Source: Chrysophaeum taylorii
Lineage: Eukaryota; Sar; Pelagophyceae; Pelagomonadales; Pelagomonadaceae
Assembly: GCA_029834535.1 (NCBI GenBank)
Contig: JAQMWT010000177.1
Span: 75,001-138,366 of the forward strand
Length of the DNA stretch: 63,366 bases
Reading direction: 5' to 3'
Part shown: positions 1 through 10,586 of the stretch, one piece after another
Layout: each line of letters opens with the position of its first letter
How positions within the stretch are numbered: position 1 is the first letter of the stretch
Translations under genes and position numbers: made by a program
Notes under the pieces: generated by a model
What the model was told of the DNA's origin: nothing
Databases searched by the model: none
The model's input: only the letters and a program-made list of their open reading frames with translations

Positions 1-2525
1 ACGAGGGCCCCGACCTTGTGTCGCGCGCTGGGCGAGGCGTCGGCGAGGTAAGGCGAGGCGTCGAGGTCGGTCAAGAAGGCCGTCGGGAACACTTCGAGGT
101 GGGGCTCGAGCTCCGCGATTGCCGCCTTGGCGAACCTAAAGGCGGCGGCAACGGGCGGATAGCGCAGGCAGTCCGAAACGAGTCCGAGCGCGGGGTCGAC
201 GTCGAAGGCGGGCGGTCGCGCGAGGGTCCGCTCTCTCGCGACGAGGCGGCCCAAGAGCGTCGCGGCGCGCGCGAGCTTGTCGTCCGCGTCGAGGAGGTGG
301 TTCGAGCGTCTCTTCTCCGAGGCGCAGGTCGAGGCGTCCAGCAACTCGGACCGGGGCTCGTCGACGAGGCGCGAAACTAGGGACGCGAGCGCGTCGGAAC
401 GGCCTCGGGCGCGCCAACGGTCGGTCGCGTCGAGGACCGCGTCGAGCGAGGCGGTGCCGTTCGCGTACCTCGCGAGGTGGGCGGCCGCGGCGGCCGTCGG
501 GTCGCGAGGCTCGACGAAGAAGTCGGTTTGGTCGTACTCGGCCCGAAACGAAGAGGCGGCCACGTCGACGCGCGCCTCGTAGTCGTCGTCGTCCGACGCG
601 GCGAGCCGGAGGAGGACGTCGAGGGCCGCGCGCGTGAGCTCGGGCGAGAGGTCGGGGTGCTTGGGTCGGCTCGCGAACTCGAGGACCGCCTCGCGGTACG
701 CCTCGAAGCCGCCGCCGCCGTCGCCGCCAACGGTATCGTCGTCGTCGCCGCCGTCGTCGTCCTTGTGGTGGTCGTCCTGGGCGAGGACCTCCTCGACGCG
801 GTCCTCGATCGCGCGGCGAAAGGCGACCGGATCTCCGGGGGCAGCGCGGAGCGCGACGGCGAGCCGGGAATCCGCGAGGTGGTAACGCTCGAGGAGCGGA
901 AGGACCCGGACGGCGAGGGCGCGGTCCCCGAGCATGGGTCGGGAGAGGTGGGCGTCGAGGGGGACGACCAGCGCGTCGGAGAGCGCGGAGACGAGCACGG
1001 GCGCGGGCAGGCGCGCGAGCTCGTCGTCGCAGAGCTCGGGCACGAGCCTCTCGAGGAGAGAGTCGCGGAGCGACGAGTAGTCTTCGACGTCGGCGAGGGC
1101 CGCGACGACGAGTTTAGGGCCGCGCGTCTCGATCGCGGCCTCGAGGGCGCGCCGCGCGGCGTCGCGGTGCCCCGTGCGCGACAGCATGAGCGTCTGGCGC
1201 ACGACGTCGTCGAAGTCGTCGAGCCACTCGACGATATTTTCGTCGCTTCGGGCGGCGAAGACGGTTTCGAGGAGCGGCATCTGAGCCTGGCGGCGGTTGC
1301 ACCAGGCGCGCCGCAGGACCCGCGCGGGGAAGGGCCGGCCCGTGAGGGTTTTGTAGGCCTCGAGACACCGTCGCGGATTGGCCCCGAGGCAGTGCTCGGG
1401 CGCGTCGAGCGCCTCGGCGACGCGCTCCGCGCTCAGGCGTCGGACCGCGGGCCCGAGGACCTCGTCGACCGCGCCGACGTCCCAGGTCGACACCTCGGGA
1501 GCCTCGGGCATCACCCCCGCGGCCAGGTCGGACGCGCCGCCCCCGCGCAGCGACACGACGAGCGCGTCGTTCAGCGACGTGTCTTCGGGCCCGAGGTCGT
1601 CTCTCGCGATGATCGCGAGGAGCGCGGCGACGTCCGACTCGCGCTCGAGGCTATCTCCGTCGAGCACCAGCCGGAGCCTTTCGGCCGATGCCGTCGCCCA
1701 CGGCCCCAGGTCGGCCAGAATCCCGGGAACCGACGCCGGCGGCACGGCGTCGGGCGTCATCCTCTTGCCGCCCGCGCGCGAAAAGACCGGCTTGGTCCCC
1801 GATCGTCGCGCCGCCTCGCTCTGCGCGAGCACCAGCATCACCTCGTCCTGCAGGAGGGCCTCGGGGCTCAGCAGCGGTCGGTCGTCGTTACCGCCCTTGC
1901 CGTCGTCGTCGACGGACCACAGCGTCGACAGCATCTCCTCGCAGCTCGCCGCCATGAGCCCGTCGGCGTGCCGCGCCTCGCCCAGGTCGTTCTTCTCCAT
2001 CTCGGCCGCCGCGTACTGCGCGGCCATCTCGGCCGTCGACGGCGCCGACGCCAGCGCCGCCGCCAGCGCGATGCGTTGCGTCGGCTCGAGCAACGCACCC
2101 AGCCGCTCCAGGACCTGGAGCCCCACGCGGTCCGCGCACGTCGTCCCCTCCGCCACCGCCTCCGCGTTCTCCTCCTTGTTGTCGACGAGCGCGCAGTACA
2201 AAACCGTCGCCAGGTTCGATCGCTTCGTGCACGCGTCCATCAGGACTTGCCGGAGGAGCCGCACCTTGGACGACTGCGCCCCCTTCCCCTCCTTCTCCTC
2301 CTCCTCAGACGAGGAAGAAGACGAAGACGACTCCTCTTCGTCCCGCGCCTCGAGCGCCCGCGTCAGCGCCAACAACCGCCGGAGCACGTGCTTCTGCCCG
2401 TTGATTCCAAGGGTGTTCACCAGCTCCCCGATCGCCTCGACTGTCCCCTCGAAGTTCGACTCGTCCACGTTTTCCACCAATTCGTCCAACTGCCCGAGCC
2501 GCGTGTCGGCGGGCAGAGTCGCCAT
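1..2525 (-). CDS. CNOT1: CCR4-NOT scaffold subunit CNOT1/Not1, N-terminal part (runs off the left edge)
   Basis: Not1 is the scaffold of the CCR4-NOT deadenylase complex, acting in mRNA decay and translational repression. The frame opens with ATG at 2525 and stays open to the window edge, so about 840 residues are present and the C-terminus is missing. Residues 12-50 (LVENVDESNF, then a conserved H..RRLL) match the first helical repeats of Not1 (LVTNLNKKNF-type). Around residues 360-440 there is the Not1 pattern TWDVGAVDEVL, then FPARVLRRAW and QAQMPLLE. Near the left edge, NHLLDADDKLARAATLLG resembles the MIF4G-like domain that binds CAF1. An acidic Ser/Glu run near residue 65 is lineage-specific. 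The start lies 33 bp from a divergent gene. The opposite-strand frame over this region is a GC-rich shadow. Confidence 0.8.
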   Translation of the reverse strand, partial: MATLPADTRLGQLDELVENVDESNFEGTVEAIGELVNTLGINGQKHVLRRLLALTRALEARDEEESSSSSSSSEEEEKEGKGAQSSKVRLLRQVLMDACTKRSNLATVLYCALVDNKEENAEAVAEGTTCADRVGLQVLERLGALLEPTQRIALAAALASAPSTAEMAAQYAAAEMEKNDLGEARHADGLMAASCEEMLSTLWSVDDDGKGGNDDRPLLSPEALLQDEVMLVLAQSEAARRSGTKPVFSRAGGKRMTPDAVPPASVPGILADLGPWATASAERLRLVLDGDSLERESDVAALLAIIARDDLGPEDTSLNDALVVSLRGGGASDLAAGVMPEAPEVSTWDVGAVDEVLGPAVRRLSAERVAEALDAPEHCLGANPRRCLEAYKTLTGRPFPARVLRRAWCNRRQAQMPLLETVFAARSDENIVEWLDDFDDVVRQTLMLSRTGHRDAARRALEAAIETRGPKLVVAALADVEDYSSLRDSLLERLVPELCDDELARLPAPVLVSALSDALVVPLDAHLSRPMLGDRALAVRVLPLLERYHLADSRLAVALRAAPGDPVAFRRAIEDRVEEVLAQDDHHKDDDGGDDDDTVGGDGGGGFEAYREAVLEFASRPKHPDLSPELTRAALDVLLRLAASDDDDYEARVDVAASSFRAEYDQTDFFVEPRDPTAAAAAHLARYANGTASLDAVLDATDRWRARGRSDALASLVSRLVDEPRSELLDASTCASEKRRSNHLLDADDKLARAATLLGRLVARERTLARPPAFDVDPALGLVSDCLRYPPVAAAFRFAKAAIAELEPHLEVFPTAFLTDLDASPYLADASPSARHKVGAL

Positions 2526-2558
2526 CGACCCCTTCGCTTCGGTCCGTTCAACGGTGCG

Positions 2559-3257
2559 ATGTGGCCCATCTTCAAAGACAGACACGCCAAGTCTGTGCGG
2601 GCGCTCAAGACCTCGCTCGACAAGGAGGCAATCCTAGTTTCAAACCTCCGCCGACTCAAGGACCAGATCGTCCAAACCTCGGCCCAGCTGAGGGTTGCCC
2701 TCCACCAAAAAGCCCTCGATGACAGGACCATCGACCAGTTGCGGAACCAAGCCCAAAGGGCCATCGTCGAGGCCAGCCTCGCCAAGGCCAAGGAGAAGCA
2801 GGCGAAGGACATGCTTCACAAGTTGAAGGCCCAAGTCGACCACCTCCAGGCAATAATGAACGACCAAAAACAACAACAACACAAAAAAACGCCGAAAACC
2901 GTCGTTCTTCCTCGCGACGACCAAGACCAACTCTCGTCCAACACAAAAAAATTCACAAAACAAGCGTCTCCTTACCGGCTGCCGCCTCCTTTGGTGGTGG
3001 TGGGCAAGGCCGATGATGATGATGATGATGAGGAGGAGGAGGAGGAGGAGACCCTCGACGCCAGATCGAGAGCCCTCCTGGACTACGAATCGTCGCCCGT
3101 GCTCAAGAAGCTCACCCCGTTCCAGCGGTGGAAGAAAAAGCACCACATCCTCACGCCCAACACACCCACGGCGAGTGACGCCTTTGTGCTGCCCGACCAC
3201 CACCGCCGCCCGCACAATCTCCGCGACCCTTTTGGCGACACCCTTCGCAAGCGATAA
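2559..3257 (+). CDS. Coiled-coil protein of unknown function
   Basis: A 232-residue protein I do not recognise. The ATG at 2559 is the first one after the divergent CNOT1 start, leaving a 33-bp shared upstream gap. The same frame is open far upstream, but that part only mirrors CNOT1. Residues 8-105 are rich in Lys, Gln, Ala and Leu with heptad-like spacing (SLDKEAILVSNLRRLKDQIV) and are predicted coiled coil. The middle is Lys/Gln-rich and disordered, with an Asp run followed by a Glu run (3012-3050, GAT and GAG repeats). The C-terminus has a conserved-looking basic stretch LTPFQRWKKKHH. It could be a cytoskeletal or basal-body protein, but nothing in the sequence proves it. Confidence 0.6.
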   Translation: MWPIFKDRHAKSVRALKTSLDKEAILVSNLRRLKDQIVQTSAQLRVALHQKALDDRTIDQLRNQAQRAIVEASLAKAKEKQAKDMLHKLKAQVDHLQAIMNDQKQQQHKKTPKTVVLPRDDQDQLSSNTKKFTKQASPYRLPPPLVVVGKADDDDDDEEEEEEETLDARSRALLDYESSPVLKKLTPFQRWKKKHHILTPNTPTASDAFVLPDHHRRPHNLRDPFGDTLRKR

Positions 3258-3456
3258 TAAGGTCGCGCGTTGCTCTTCATTCGTGCACGCGCACATTCAT
3301 TCATTCACTCATTCATTTTTTTATTTATTTATTTATTCAAGAAGAGTTGCAAAGACAGCACCAACAGTTCGCTCGCTCGCTCGTTCGTTCGTTCGTTCGT
3401 TCCCACGTACGTCGGGCGCGCACTCAATCCCAGAACAATACAAACATCAACTAAAA
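3258..3456. repeat. Simple tetranucleotide repeats between convergent genes
   Basis: The short gap between the coiled-coil gene and the next minus-strand gene carries ATTC/ATTT-type repeats (about 3293-3340) and TCGC/TCGT repeats (about 3368-3402). No coding potential is apparent. Confidence 0.8.
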
Positions 3457-4884
3457 TCATGACGACGACGATACACGCTCCTTTTTCCTCCCTTCGCGGC
3501 GACTGGCGCCACAGTCGGTGATGCAGTACTTGTCGTAATTGTGCGGGCAGTAGTTCGCGGCGCTGGAGGCTGCGACGGACTTCCCGGTAAACCCCGAGGG
3601 CGAACAGTAGTCGAAGGGCACGACGCTGCGGGTCTCGAAGAAATCGAAGCTAAACCACCCGCGAAACTCGACCGCGACCCCCGACGTGCCCGCGCACCAA
3701 TTCGACCCCGCGAGCGCGCTGCCCTCGTAGGGCGAGGCGGCCCCATTGTGAAAGCCGACGGCGCCGTCTTGCAGGCGCGCGGCGTTGCTATCCAGACTGT
3801 CCATGAGCTGGAGGCCGATATGCCAGTCCGCGTACCTCGAGAAGCCCTCGTTGCTTCCGAGCCAGTAATTGAGGATCGAGGTCATGTACTGTCCGTAGAA
3901 CTTCAAGTGGCAGTCGCCCGGAGCGACGCGCGCGCGCTTGTTGTAGATGATCCGGAGGTCGACGCCGTTGTTGGGGGTAACGCCAGAAAAGGTCGTCGTC
4001 GAAAATGCGCACTCTTCGGCCTCGGCTACGACGTCGGCCGTCGGGATGTCTGCATACCCGTAGAGCCGTAAGAAGTCCGGGAGCGCGTCGATTTCGTCCA
4101 TCGAAGCGACAGGTTGCGATACTTGGACCGCAAACAACCCGGGAAATGCACCTCCTGTGGAGGACGACGACGACGTGTCGTCGTAACGCGCTTTCATATT
4201 CGCCATCGTAAGCCGGAGTTTGTTGGCCGTGGGACACTCGTTGGCTCGGTACGCTACGTGCAAGCTCTCGTCGTGAGTCGCCGATGACACGATCTCGATG
4301 ACGTGGCCGCTATACGGGACGACGATCCGCGCCGAAAACACAATGATGCCGTCGGCGTCGACGTAAAACCGGCGAAGGGGCGTAATGCCGTGGTCTGCCC
4401 AATTTTTCTCAAACGGCGCGAGGTGTTCCACGTAGAATGTCACGGCCTGCGGCGCAAACTCGGGCCATTCCCACTCGTCCTCGCCCCAATTCTCGAGACT
4501 CCCAACCCAAGAATCGACCCACTCGCCCACTGACGTGTTTCCCATCGGCGTGATAAACGACTCGTAATAGTGCATCTGAAACTGCGACGAGTCGCCAACC
4601 GTCACCCGCGCCGCGCACGGACCACCATCCTCGTAATACCCGTCGCTCTCCGCCGCGCATTCGTACATCGCGTGGACGGTCGCATTGAGGCCAAGATGCT
4701 CGACAACAAAGTTTCCATCGACCAGGGCATTCATCGACGCGTGCGTCCGCTTGAACAAAACCATTGGCGCAACGTCAGCCTCGATAAATGCAAGGCCGAC
4801 CACGCGGTTCGAGCGCGACACGAACATTAGCATGCCCCCCAGCGCGAGGAAGGCGATACCCAAGACCTCGCCGCGGCGGATCAT
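3457..4884 (-). CDS. Predicted single-pass membrane or secreted protein, unknown family
   Basis: About 475 residues. The first ATG in frame is at 4884; the frame opens three codons earlier with GTG. The N-terminus MIRRGEVLGIAFLALGGMLM is a signal peptide or signal anchor. The rest is a Trp- and Tyr-rich, Cys-containing ectodomain-like sequence with several N-x-S/T sites and an Asp/Trp-rich stretch (WGEDEWEWPEF). Near the C-terminus is WHIGLQLMDSLDSNAARLQ, followed by repeated Cys residues (SNWCAG, FDYCSP, NYCPHNYDKYC) that could form disulfides. The tail is short, basic and Ser-rich. I know no named family for it; a surface or secreted role is inference. Confidence 0.65.
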   Translation of the reverse strand: MIRRGEVLGIAFLALGGMLMFVSRSNRVVGLAFIEADVAPMVLFKRTHASMNALVDGNFVVEHLGLNATVHAMYECAAESDGYYEDGGPCAARVTVGDSSQFQMHYYESFITPMGNTSVGEWVDSWVGSLENWGEDEWEWPEFAPQAVTFYVEHLAPFEKNWADHGITPLRRFYVDADGIIVFSARIVVPYSGHVIEIVSSATHDESLHVAYRANECPTANKLRLTMANMKARYDDTSSSSSTGGAFPGLFAVQVSQPVASMDEIDALPDFLRLYGYADIPTADVVAEAEECAFSTTTFSGVTPNNGVDLRIIYNKRARVAPGDCHLKFYGQYMTSILNYWLGSNEGFSRYADWHIGLQLMDSLDSNAARLQDGAVGFHNGAASPYEGSALAGSNWCAGTSGVAVEFRGWFSFDFFETRSVVPFDYCSPSGFTGKSVAASSAANYCPHNYDKYCITDCGASRREGRKKERVSSSS

Positions 4885-5671
4885 CGTCGTCACTCAAAAA
4901 GCGGTAAGAGCTTTCTGTAAATTGGGTAGGAAAATCTTGCCCCCCAAAATCCACTTGTTCTACAAGTAGTACACAGTCACTGAAGAAGAATCATCGTACG
5001 TCGTGTGCGATTCATGATTTCCTTGAAGTTTTCATACGTTTTTTACAAAGACGGCAACGCACTTGTGCACGTCCTTCCTTACCACCAAGAGTGACGTGAC
5101 TCCGATGATGGCCGCAGCATGCGGTACAGCGTTGGTGTCGCTGCAGCTCTTCACCGATAATGCAAAATTGCTGATCGCTCGTGGGTCACCACCGCGGACA
5201 TGGCGATCTCGGACGTGGCGCGCGTGACCGTGTCTGCAGTGAGTCCTCTGTCGTACGCGTTCCTCTTTGGAAATATGTTCCGTTGAAACTACTAGTTCAA
5301 GATTCCATTATAACTGTACAAGTTTCCGTTGAGCTATGTGGCACATGCAACTCTTCGTAAAGCTGGCGCATCCACGAGGAGGCCCACGCCGCGACGACGA
5401 CGATGACGCGGTCGAGAGTAACTCGTGATCATTCGATCGCGCGCGTCGTTGAAGGCGGGCCGATTGGTAACGTCGCGGCGCGCTGGACGCGGCCGTGCGG
5501 AGGAGCTCACTTGGCCAGTCAGTGCCTTGGATCGATGCGCGTTACGTGGTCGAAGCTGAGACGGGGGTGAGGCTTCCTGGCGACGTCGCGTCGTACTGGA
5601 CTCAGCTGTCCGCAAGGACGGTTTGCCACGCATTTTGATCGACTCGCCTCCCACGAGGGAAAATTACTGAC

Positions 5672-5825
5672 CTCGGCTCTGACAGCTCATAGCAAATTGT
5701 GGGACCTTAAAATCGAGCGAAGCGAGACCTGCGTTCGCCCGACGAGAGGCAGTAAGACGTGTCGGTCGTTGTAAGGCGTTAACCCCGCAAATGCCGGAAG
5801 TGACGAATACGCTCAGCGCCATCAT
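5672..5825 (-). CDS. Candidate first exon with signal or transit peptide
   Basis: On the minus strand two adjacent ATGs (5825 and 5822) start MMALSVFVTSGICGVNAL, a typical signal-peptide-like sequence. It is followed by an arginine/threonine-rich stretch as in plastid or mitochondrial targeting sequences. The frame reaches a donor-like GTCAGT at 5671 just before a stop. A TATATA lies about 85 bp upstream. I could not place the next exon with confidence. It may be the start of a small organelle-targeted gene or a chance frame. Confidence 0.25.
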
Positions 5826-5909
5826 GACACAGTAGTGCGCTGTGGGTGTGTTTAGTGCATGAAGGATGTGCGTGGTTTTGCGGGGGCGGGGGGATGTGCC
5901 TGACGGGCG

Positions 5910-5915
5910 TATATA
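5910..5915 (-). promoter_or_regulatory. Possible TATA box
   Basis: TATATA about 85 bp upstream of the candidate first exon at 5825. Support is positional only. Confidence 0.2.
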
Positions 5916-6394
5916 GGTATGCGGGACCAGTGTGCAGTGGGAGGCTCGAGTGTGGGGTTTAGGGAAGTTGGGGTTGGGGGGAATGGAACTGCACTTGGGA
6001 ATAAGTTCGTGCTTTAGACCGTTGGCGAAGCTGGGGCGTGCCCACTTGCGCCTTGAGTAACCAGGAGAGGATCTCGCATGCGCAAAAAAGTGGACGAGCT
6101 GCCTCGGTTCGCAAGGGAACAAGGCGAGCATCCTGCAGTCGTGTACCCAAGCAGTCGAAGAGCGAAACGATATCGCACCTGGTCTCAGCGTGCTGGCCTC
6201 AACGGGCTGGCGGAAGAGGTTGAGCCCGTAGTTCGTTCGAATACTGTATCCCTCAATGGGGCTCGCGATTTTGTGGGGCTTGAACGACCTCGTTCGCGTC
6301 ACCGCTCTGTTACAAAAGCAAAGGAGCAGCGGCGCCGCGTCGAAATACTTTCGGTGCACCTCAGCGCACTTCCTAGTAGACCATGTGCGTGAAC

Positions 6395-6504
6395 CAAAGC
6401 GCGTGAAGAGCAGGATAATTGTGAATGTTGAGGCCTATGGATTTGGACAAAGCGCGTGAAGAGCAGGATACTCGCAAGTCTTAAGGCCTCTGGATATGGA
6501 CAGC
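6395..6504. repeat. Two-copy degenerate tandem repeat, about 53 bp period
   Basis: Two consecutive copies begin with CAAAGCGCGTGAAGAGCAGG at 6395 and at 6448. Both continue to an AGGCCT.TGGAT.TGGACA ending. The first 22 bases are identical and the middle has drifted. No protein is evident. Confidence 0.7.
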
Positions 6505-7427
6505 ATTGTTGTTTACTGTCAGTGCCTACGCTAACACCACGTACTCGGCGATCGCCTGCTTTCCCGAGCGCCACGAAATCTGCGAATTATGCCCATAGTT
6601 TCAGCGCTGCGAGTCGTCTAGGTGACGTTTTCGCACCGGCGGCGGGTACGTAATGAACATGCGCCGCGACTAGCACGCTGTCATATATAAGTCAGCGAGC
6701 ATCATCGACAAAAGCTGCGTCTAGAACCTGCGCTCGACCGGCTGGCCCATGAGCGTCAAGCCGTAGACGCGCCAAGCCGTAGAAGAAAACGACTCGCCGA
6801 GCCGATGACGGCGATGCCCTTTCGAGCCTGAGTGCGCGCCGGCACGTCTCTGCGTATATGCCTGTAAATATTGTGCCGGAATCACGATTTCCGCATCACA
6901 AGCGCGCTTCGGAATTTCTTGTCTACTTATCGAGCTAGTTGTGATCTAACGAGTCTCAGTGCTTCGTCGTCGAACTCCACGATTCGCGATGCGTTTAAGG
7001 CGCTCTTTGTTGCTGGGGGGCTCTTGGAGATCTTGTGACTGTTTGCGTGACTCGTGTGAGCGTGGTATTTATGAGGCTTTTATTCGATACGTCGTAGCGT
7101 CGATTTCTTGACAGACATTTTTCTAAGCGCGTGTGATTGGCCGCAACGGCAACTGCATCTTCATCTGCAGAACTATTGGTCGGCGCGGCACGCCCTTTTT
7201 GCTGTTACAGAGGCACTACTCGCGACTGTCCAAAATAGGGTTGCATTGGAGCATGAAGTCGCAAAGACCCTGCACTGATGACACCGGAGCGCCGCACATC
7301 ACGTTGCCGATGCACGTGTTCAAGCTTGTATTGCGGCCGCGGAGCAGTTGCCATCAGGCTTCGGCAAAAAGTTGGCAGTGAAGCTGACACACGAGCAACC
7401 CTAACCCGTCCTTTTTGCACCTGCCCT

Positions 7428-7955
7428 CGCCTTTCAGGCGTCCCTCACATCTTCACACAATTTATTCCCCAAACACGTAAACGGGGTTAGGGTCGGATAA
7501 GAAAACGAGACTAGCCCGCGCCGCAACGACGGGTCCTACAACGCGTGGGCTTTTTCCTTTTTTTGCGTGAGGGGACGAAAGGATGCCGACTTCACTATGG
7601 GGACTAGTTCCATCGCGACGATCTCGCGGCGTGGCGGCACATACTGCTTGAGTACAAATGAACATAGCTCAGCGATCCGTTGAGTATGTCTTAGTACAAA
7701 CTGAAACATAGTTAACGGCTCGTACGAACTTTCTTATCCGACCCTAACGGGGTACCACCGCCTTAAACGGCACCCCTCACGTCTCCACACAATCTCCCAA
7801 ATCCCTGAACGCCCGTGCCCGCGCTTGCATCCCCCCCCTCTTGGCGGTCGACTTTTAAAAACCTAGGCACATCCCTCACGCGTTTCCACACAACACAACC
7901 CACCAAAGCCCTGTTTGGTCCCCTCTCTTAGAAGTCGGCCTACAAAAAACCTTAC
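7428..7955 (+). repeat. Degenerate copies of a dispersed element 3' end, split by a MITE-like insertion
   Basis: Three successive segments share the pattern CCCTCA-y-g-tttCCACACAA (about 7440, 7773 and 7873). The second and third continue to a C-run, CTCTT and a gtcgac/gtcgg motif ending near TTTAAA (about 7833-7860 and 7925-7945). The same order occurs at 18.5 kb and in the better preserved copy at 31.3-31.4 kb, so these are old copies of one family's 3' end. The first copy is interrupted by the inverted-repeat element at 7487-7747. Confidence 0.55.
7487..7747. mobile_element. MITE-like element with 18-bp terminal inverted repeats
   Basis: The 18 bases TTAGGGTCGGATAAGAAA at 7487-7504 recur as an exact reverse complement at 7730-7747. 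The 261-bp unit is flanked on both sides by CGGGG, which reads as a 5-bp target-site duplication. There is no coding capacity inside. It sits within an older repeat, as expected of an insertion. The TTAGGG is part of the inverted repeat, not a telomere array. Confidence 0.6.
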
Positions 7956-10336
7956 CCGATGACTCGCGATGTCTGAATTTCGCACTGAGCCGCAGAGCGT
8001 GGGTCTCTGCGGCATCCACCGGCCGCGTCATTGGTGTTAAGCTGTTCTCGATTTTCTTCTTCTTACGCTGTCCCCGCCGCTCGCACTGATGCTCTTCGCC
8101 CGAATCTCTTCAACTCCTGCTCACCCTACTCCCGTTTTCTGCTTATTGTGCTTCGCTGATGCTCCTAGCCGCGTTCTCGCCCTCCTAGTACTCCAGACAT
8201 CCTATCCCCACACAGTGCCACAGCCGGACCCATGATGTGCCACTGCTAGCGAGGACGGAGGCGACGGCGGAGAACGGAGATGACGGAAACGACGCAAGAG
8301 TGATAGGGTACACCATCCAACATTGCAAGGTCAGCGCAAATTGTCTCTGAAATCTGCAAGCATGTCACAGCCAGACCGTCACGACATGCAGAATTCAAAG
8401 TGCGCAAACACGTGACATCGGAACACCGAGTCACGCGTTCTCAAGGAACATGCCGGCTTGAAAACCGGAAGTTCTAAAACCGTGAAACGGCGGCGAGGAA
8501 TAGAAGAACGAAGGAAATTGGAGCCCGCGTGGAGATGCTCTTGTTGGCGCGACAGGATCCGCCTCCGTAAAGGTCGATGAGCGCATGGAAAAAGTGCACA
8601 TGTTTAACAAGCAACTTACCGGTATACCGTGAGCAGAACACCGGCAACCGTTAGCAAGAACGACGCGGGGCTTAGTACAACACACGGAGACCGCCCCGTG
8701 TGTCTCTCAAGAGGCCGGCACACGACGCTTCAGCTTTTGCGACGTCGCCATGCTGACATGATACGACATCTAGAACTTATGTCTCCTCGAGCTCCGTGAT
8801 AACAGAATAATCAAGCAGTTTGCGTTGTCGAGACGATTGAACTCGGCGGTGAGTCTAGATGAGCGATGCTGTGCCCGCCGCCACACCGTTACCCTGCTTG
8901 TCTTCGAACCATCTTCGTCTCGTCAAGCCGTGCTGATGGCTGCATGACGGTCCAGATGATAATGACGGCCGCGAAAGACGACCAGCGAAAAGTTTCTCGG
9001 TGGTAACGAAGCTGTACAGCGCACGGCAATCATGCCGTTTTCCCGTGTTTTGCTTCCGCGTTCTGAATCTTTCAATGACTGGTTTACGTCGTCGACGTAC
9101 ACAACGTCTTATCGTTCATCGCCTTGGCCCGGTACGCGTGTCTTTACACGAAGTAATACGCCCATGACACGCATCCGTGCGGACGCACGCGTCGAGATTG
9201 CGGTTCCCTTTACCGTACAAACTCGTGGTTTAATACTCATCCACGCAGCTGAGATTCTGCGATCAGGCGACAAGCACTTTATTTCGATACACAAAGTGTT
9301 CGTCCCTCTTGAATAAGGTAAAGGTTGAGTGAGAGACCCTGCTGCGTGGATAAGCACGTCGCAAGAAGCACATCACGAATCGTCACCTCGTGAATCAGCT
9401 TTGCTTGACGCTGAGATGTATAGACTTAACCTGCGGATGTGAAGATGGCTTTGAATTGCTCAAGCCGATGTTGACGATCAAATGATGCCGACCATCCATC
9501 ACTCACGAAAAACATGGAACATTGATTTGGTCTTGTCATGCGCGTACAGGAGGAACGGGACGATGCCAATGTGCCGATCTGGCAAGAATGGAACTGAAGA
9601 GTTAACACGCGATAGTTTGAAGCGCAAAGATCGGCGAGCTCACAACTCGTGTGTATGAACGTCGCCAATCCTGGTGCCGAGTTCCACGGGTATGCTGGAA
9701 AAAATCAGAGCTTCACCATAGTCCCAACCTTAAGGTTTCTGATTGAGTGCGTTGGTGTATGCAATCTACATTTTCGCTTGCAGCACCGCCCGCGACCCCT
9801 TTTCACATAAAGTGCCATCTTGGCGCAAACTTTAGCTTTCCCGCGCCTTTTGCGAATACAGTCAATATCGATGCATCATGCGTAGCCCGATATCACAACA
9901 GGTGAACGATTCTTCCACTGTTCGCACATCATAACCCAAGCTTTGAGCCGACGGCGCCACACAAAAGTTGTGGCAAAACTCTTCGTTGGGCGACGCGAAA
10001 ATGGCTCATTATTAACACCCTCCGGCGCAGGAACATGATCCTTAACCGGTACCATGACCGACGTCAGGTCCATTTCGTCCAAACGCTCTTGTTCGTCGTC
10101 CGCGAACTCGAGCCGCAACCGTTTCTTTCAGCCTCTTCCATCTCGCCACCGAGGAAATCGCTCATCAACTTTCGCGGACCCAATTACGGAGAACTTCGAG
10201 CTGTGCTCTTTCGTGTCCGGTTCGGTGTCTCATCTCATCAACAAGTGCAAATACTATTCCAGGTGCAATATCTGTGACCCTGAGTGCAATACACGAAAAG
10301 TTGTGCTTCATCATCGTGTCGGCTCTTAGTTGTCAC

Positions 10337-10586
10337 TAGAGGGAGCCAGAACGGCAGATCGAAGTGGTCTATCTTGACTTCCGTGAGATCGTCCTCTATC
10401 AATGTGAATCCCACATCGAGAAATGCGTGAACTTGAGATGGGGGATGTTTAATGTCGCGCACGACCAGCTTCCGAACGTCAAAGTACTCATGACAAAGTA
10501 CTTCTAAGTCAGGAACTTTACGCGCAGCAACGCTGGCACAGGCATCAACTCCTTCATGACCGTTGTGCGAAGAGCTTGCCAGTGTC
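10337..10586 (-). CDS. Candidate internal exon, unknown protein
   Basis: An open stretch between an acceptor-like TTTAATTTAG (just above 10586) and a donor-like CTA|GTGACA (at 10336). It encodes a well-formed mixed-residue sequence including DLEVLCHEYFDVRKLVVRD and EVKIDHFDLPFWLPL. Flanking minus-strand stretches (9876-10118, 10688-11071) also look partly coding. Composition resembles a real exon more than noise, but I recognise no domain, so function and gene limits are unknown. Confidence 0.25.

Noticed and set aside
477..2558. Long plus-strand open frame upstream of the coiled-coil gene
   Set aside because: It is the mirror of CNOT1 on the other strand: Arg/Gly/Val-rich, no domains, and the minus frame has clear Not1 similarity. 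Only the part from ATG 2559 is kept.
7487..7504. Telomere-like TTAGGG
   Set aside because: Single TTAGGG within a terminal inverted repeat, no array.
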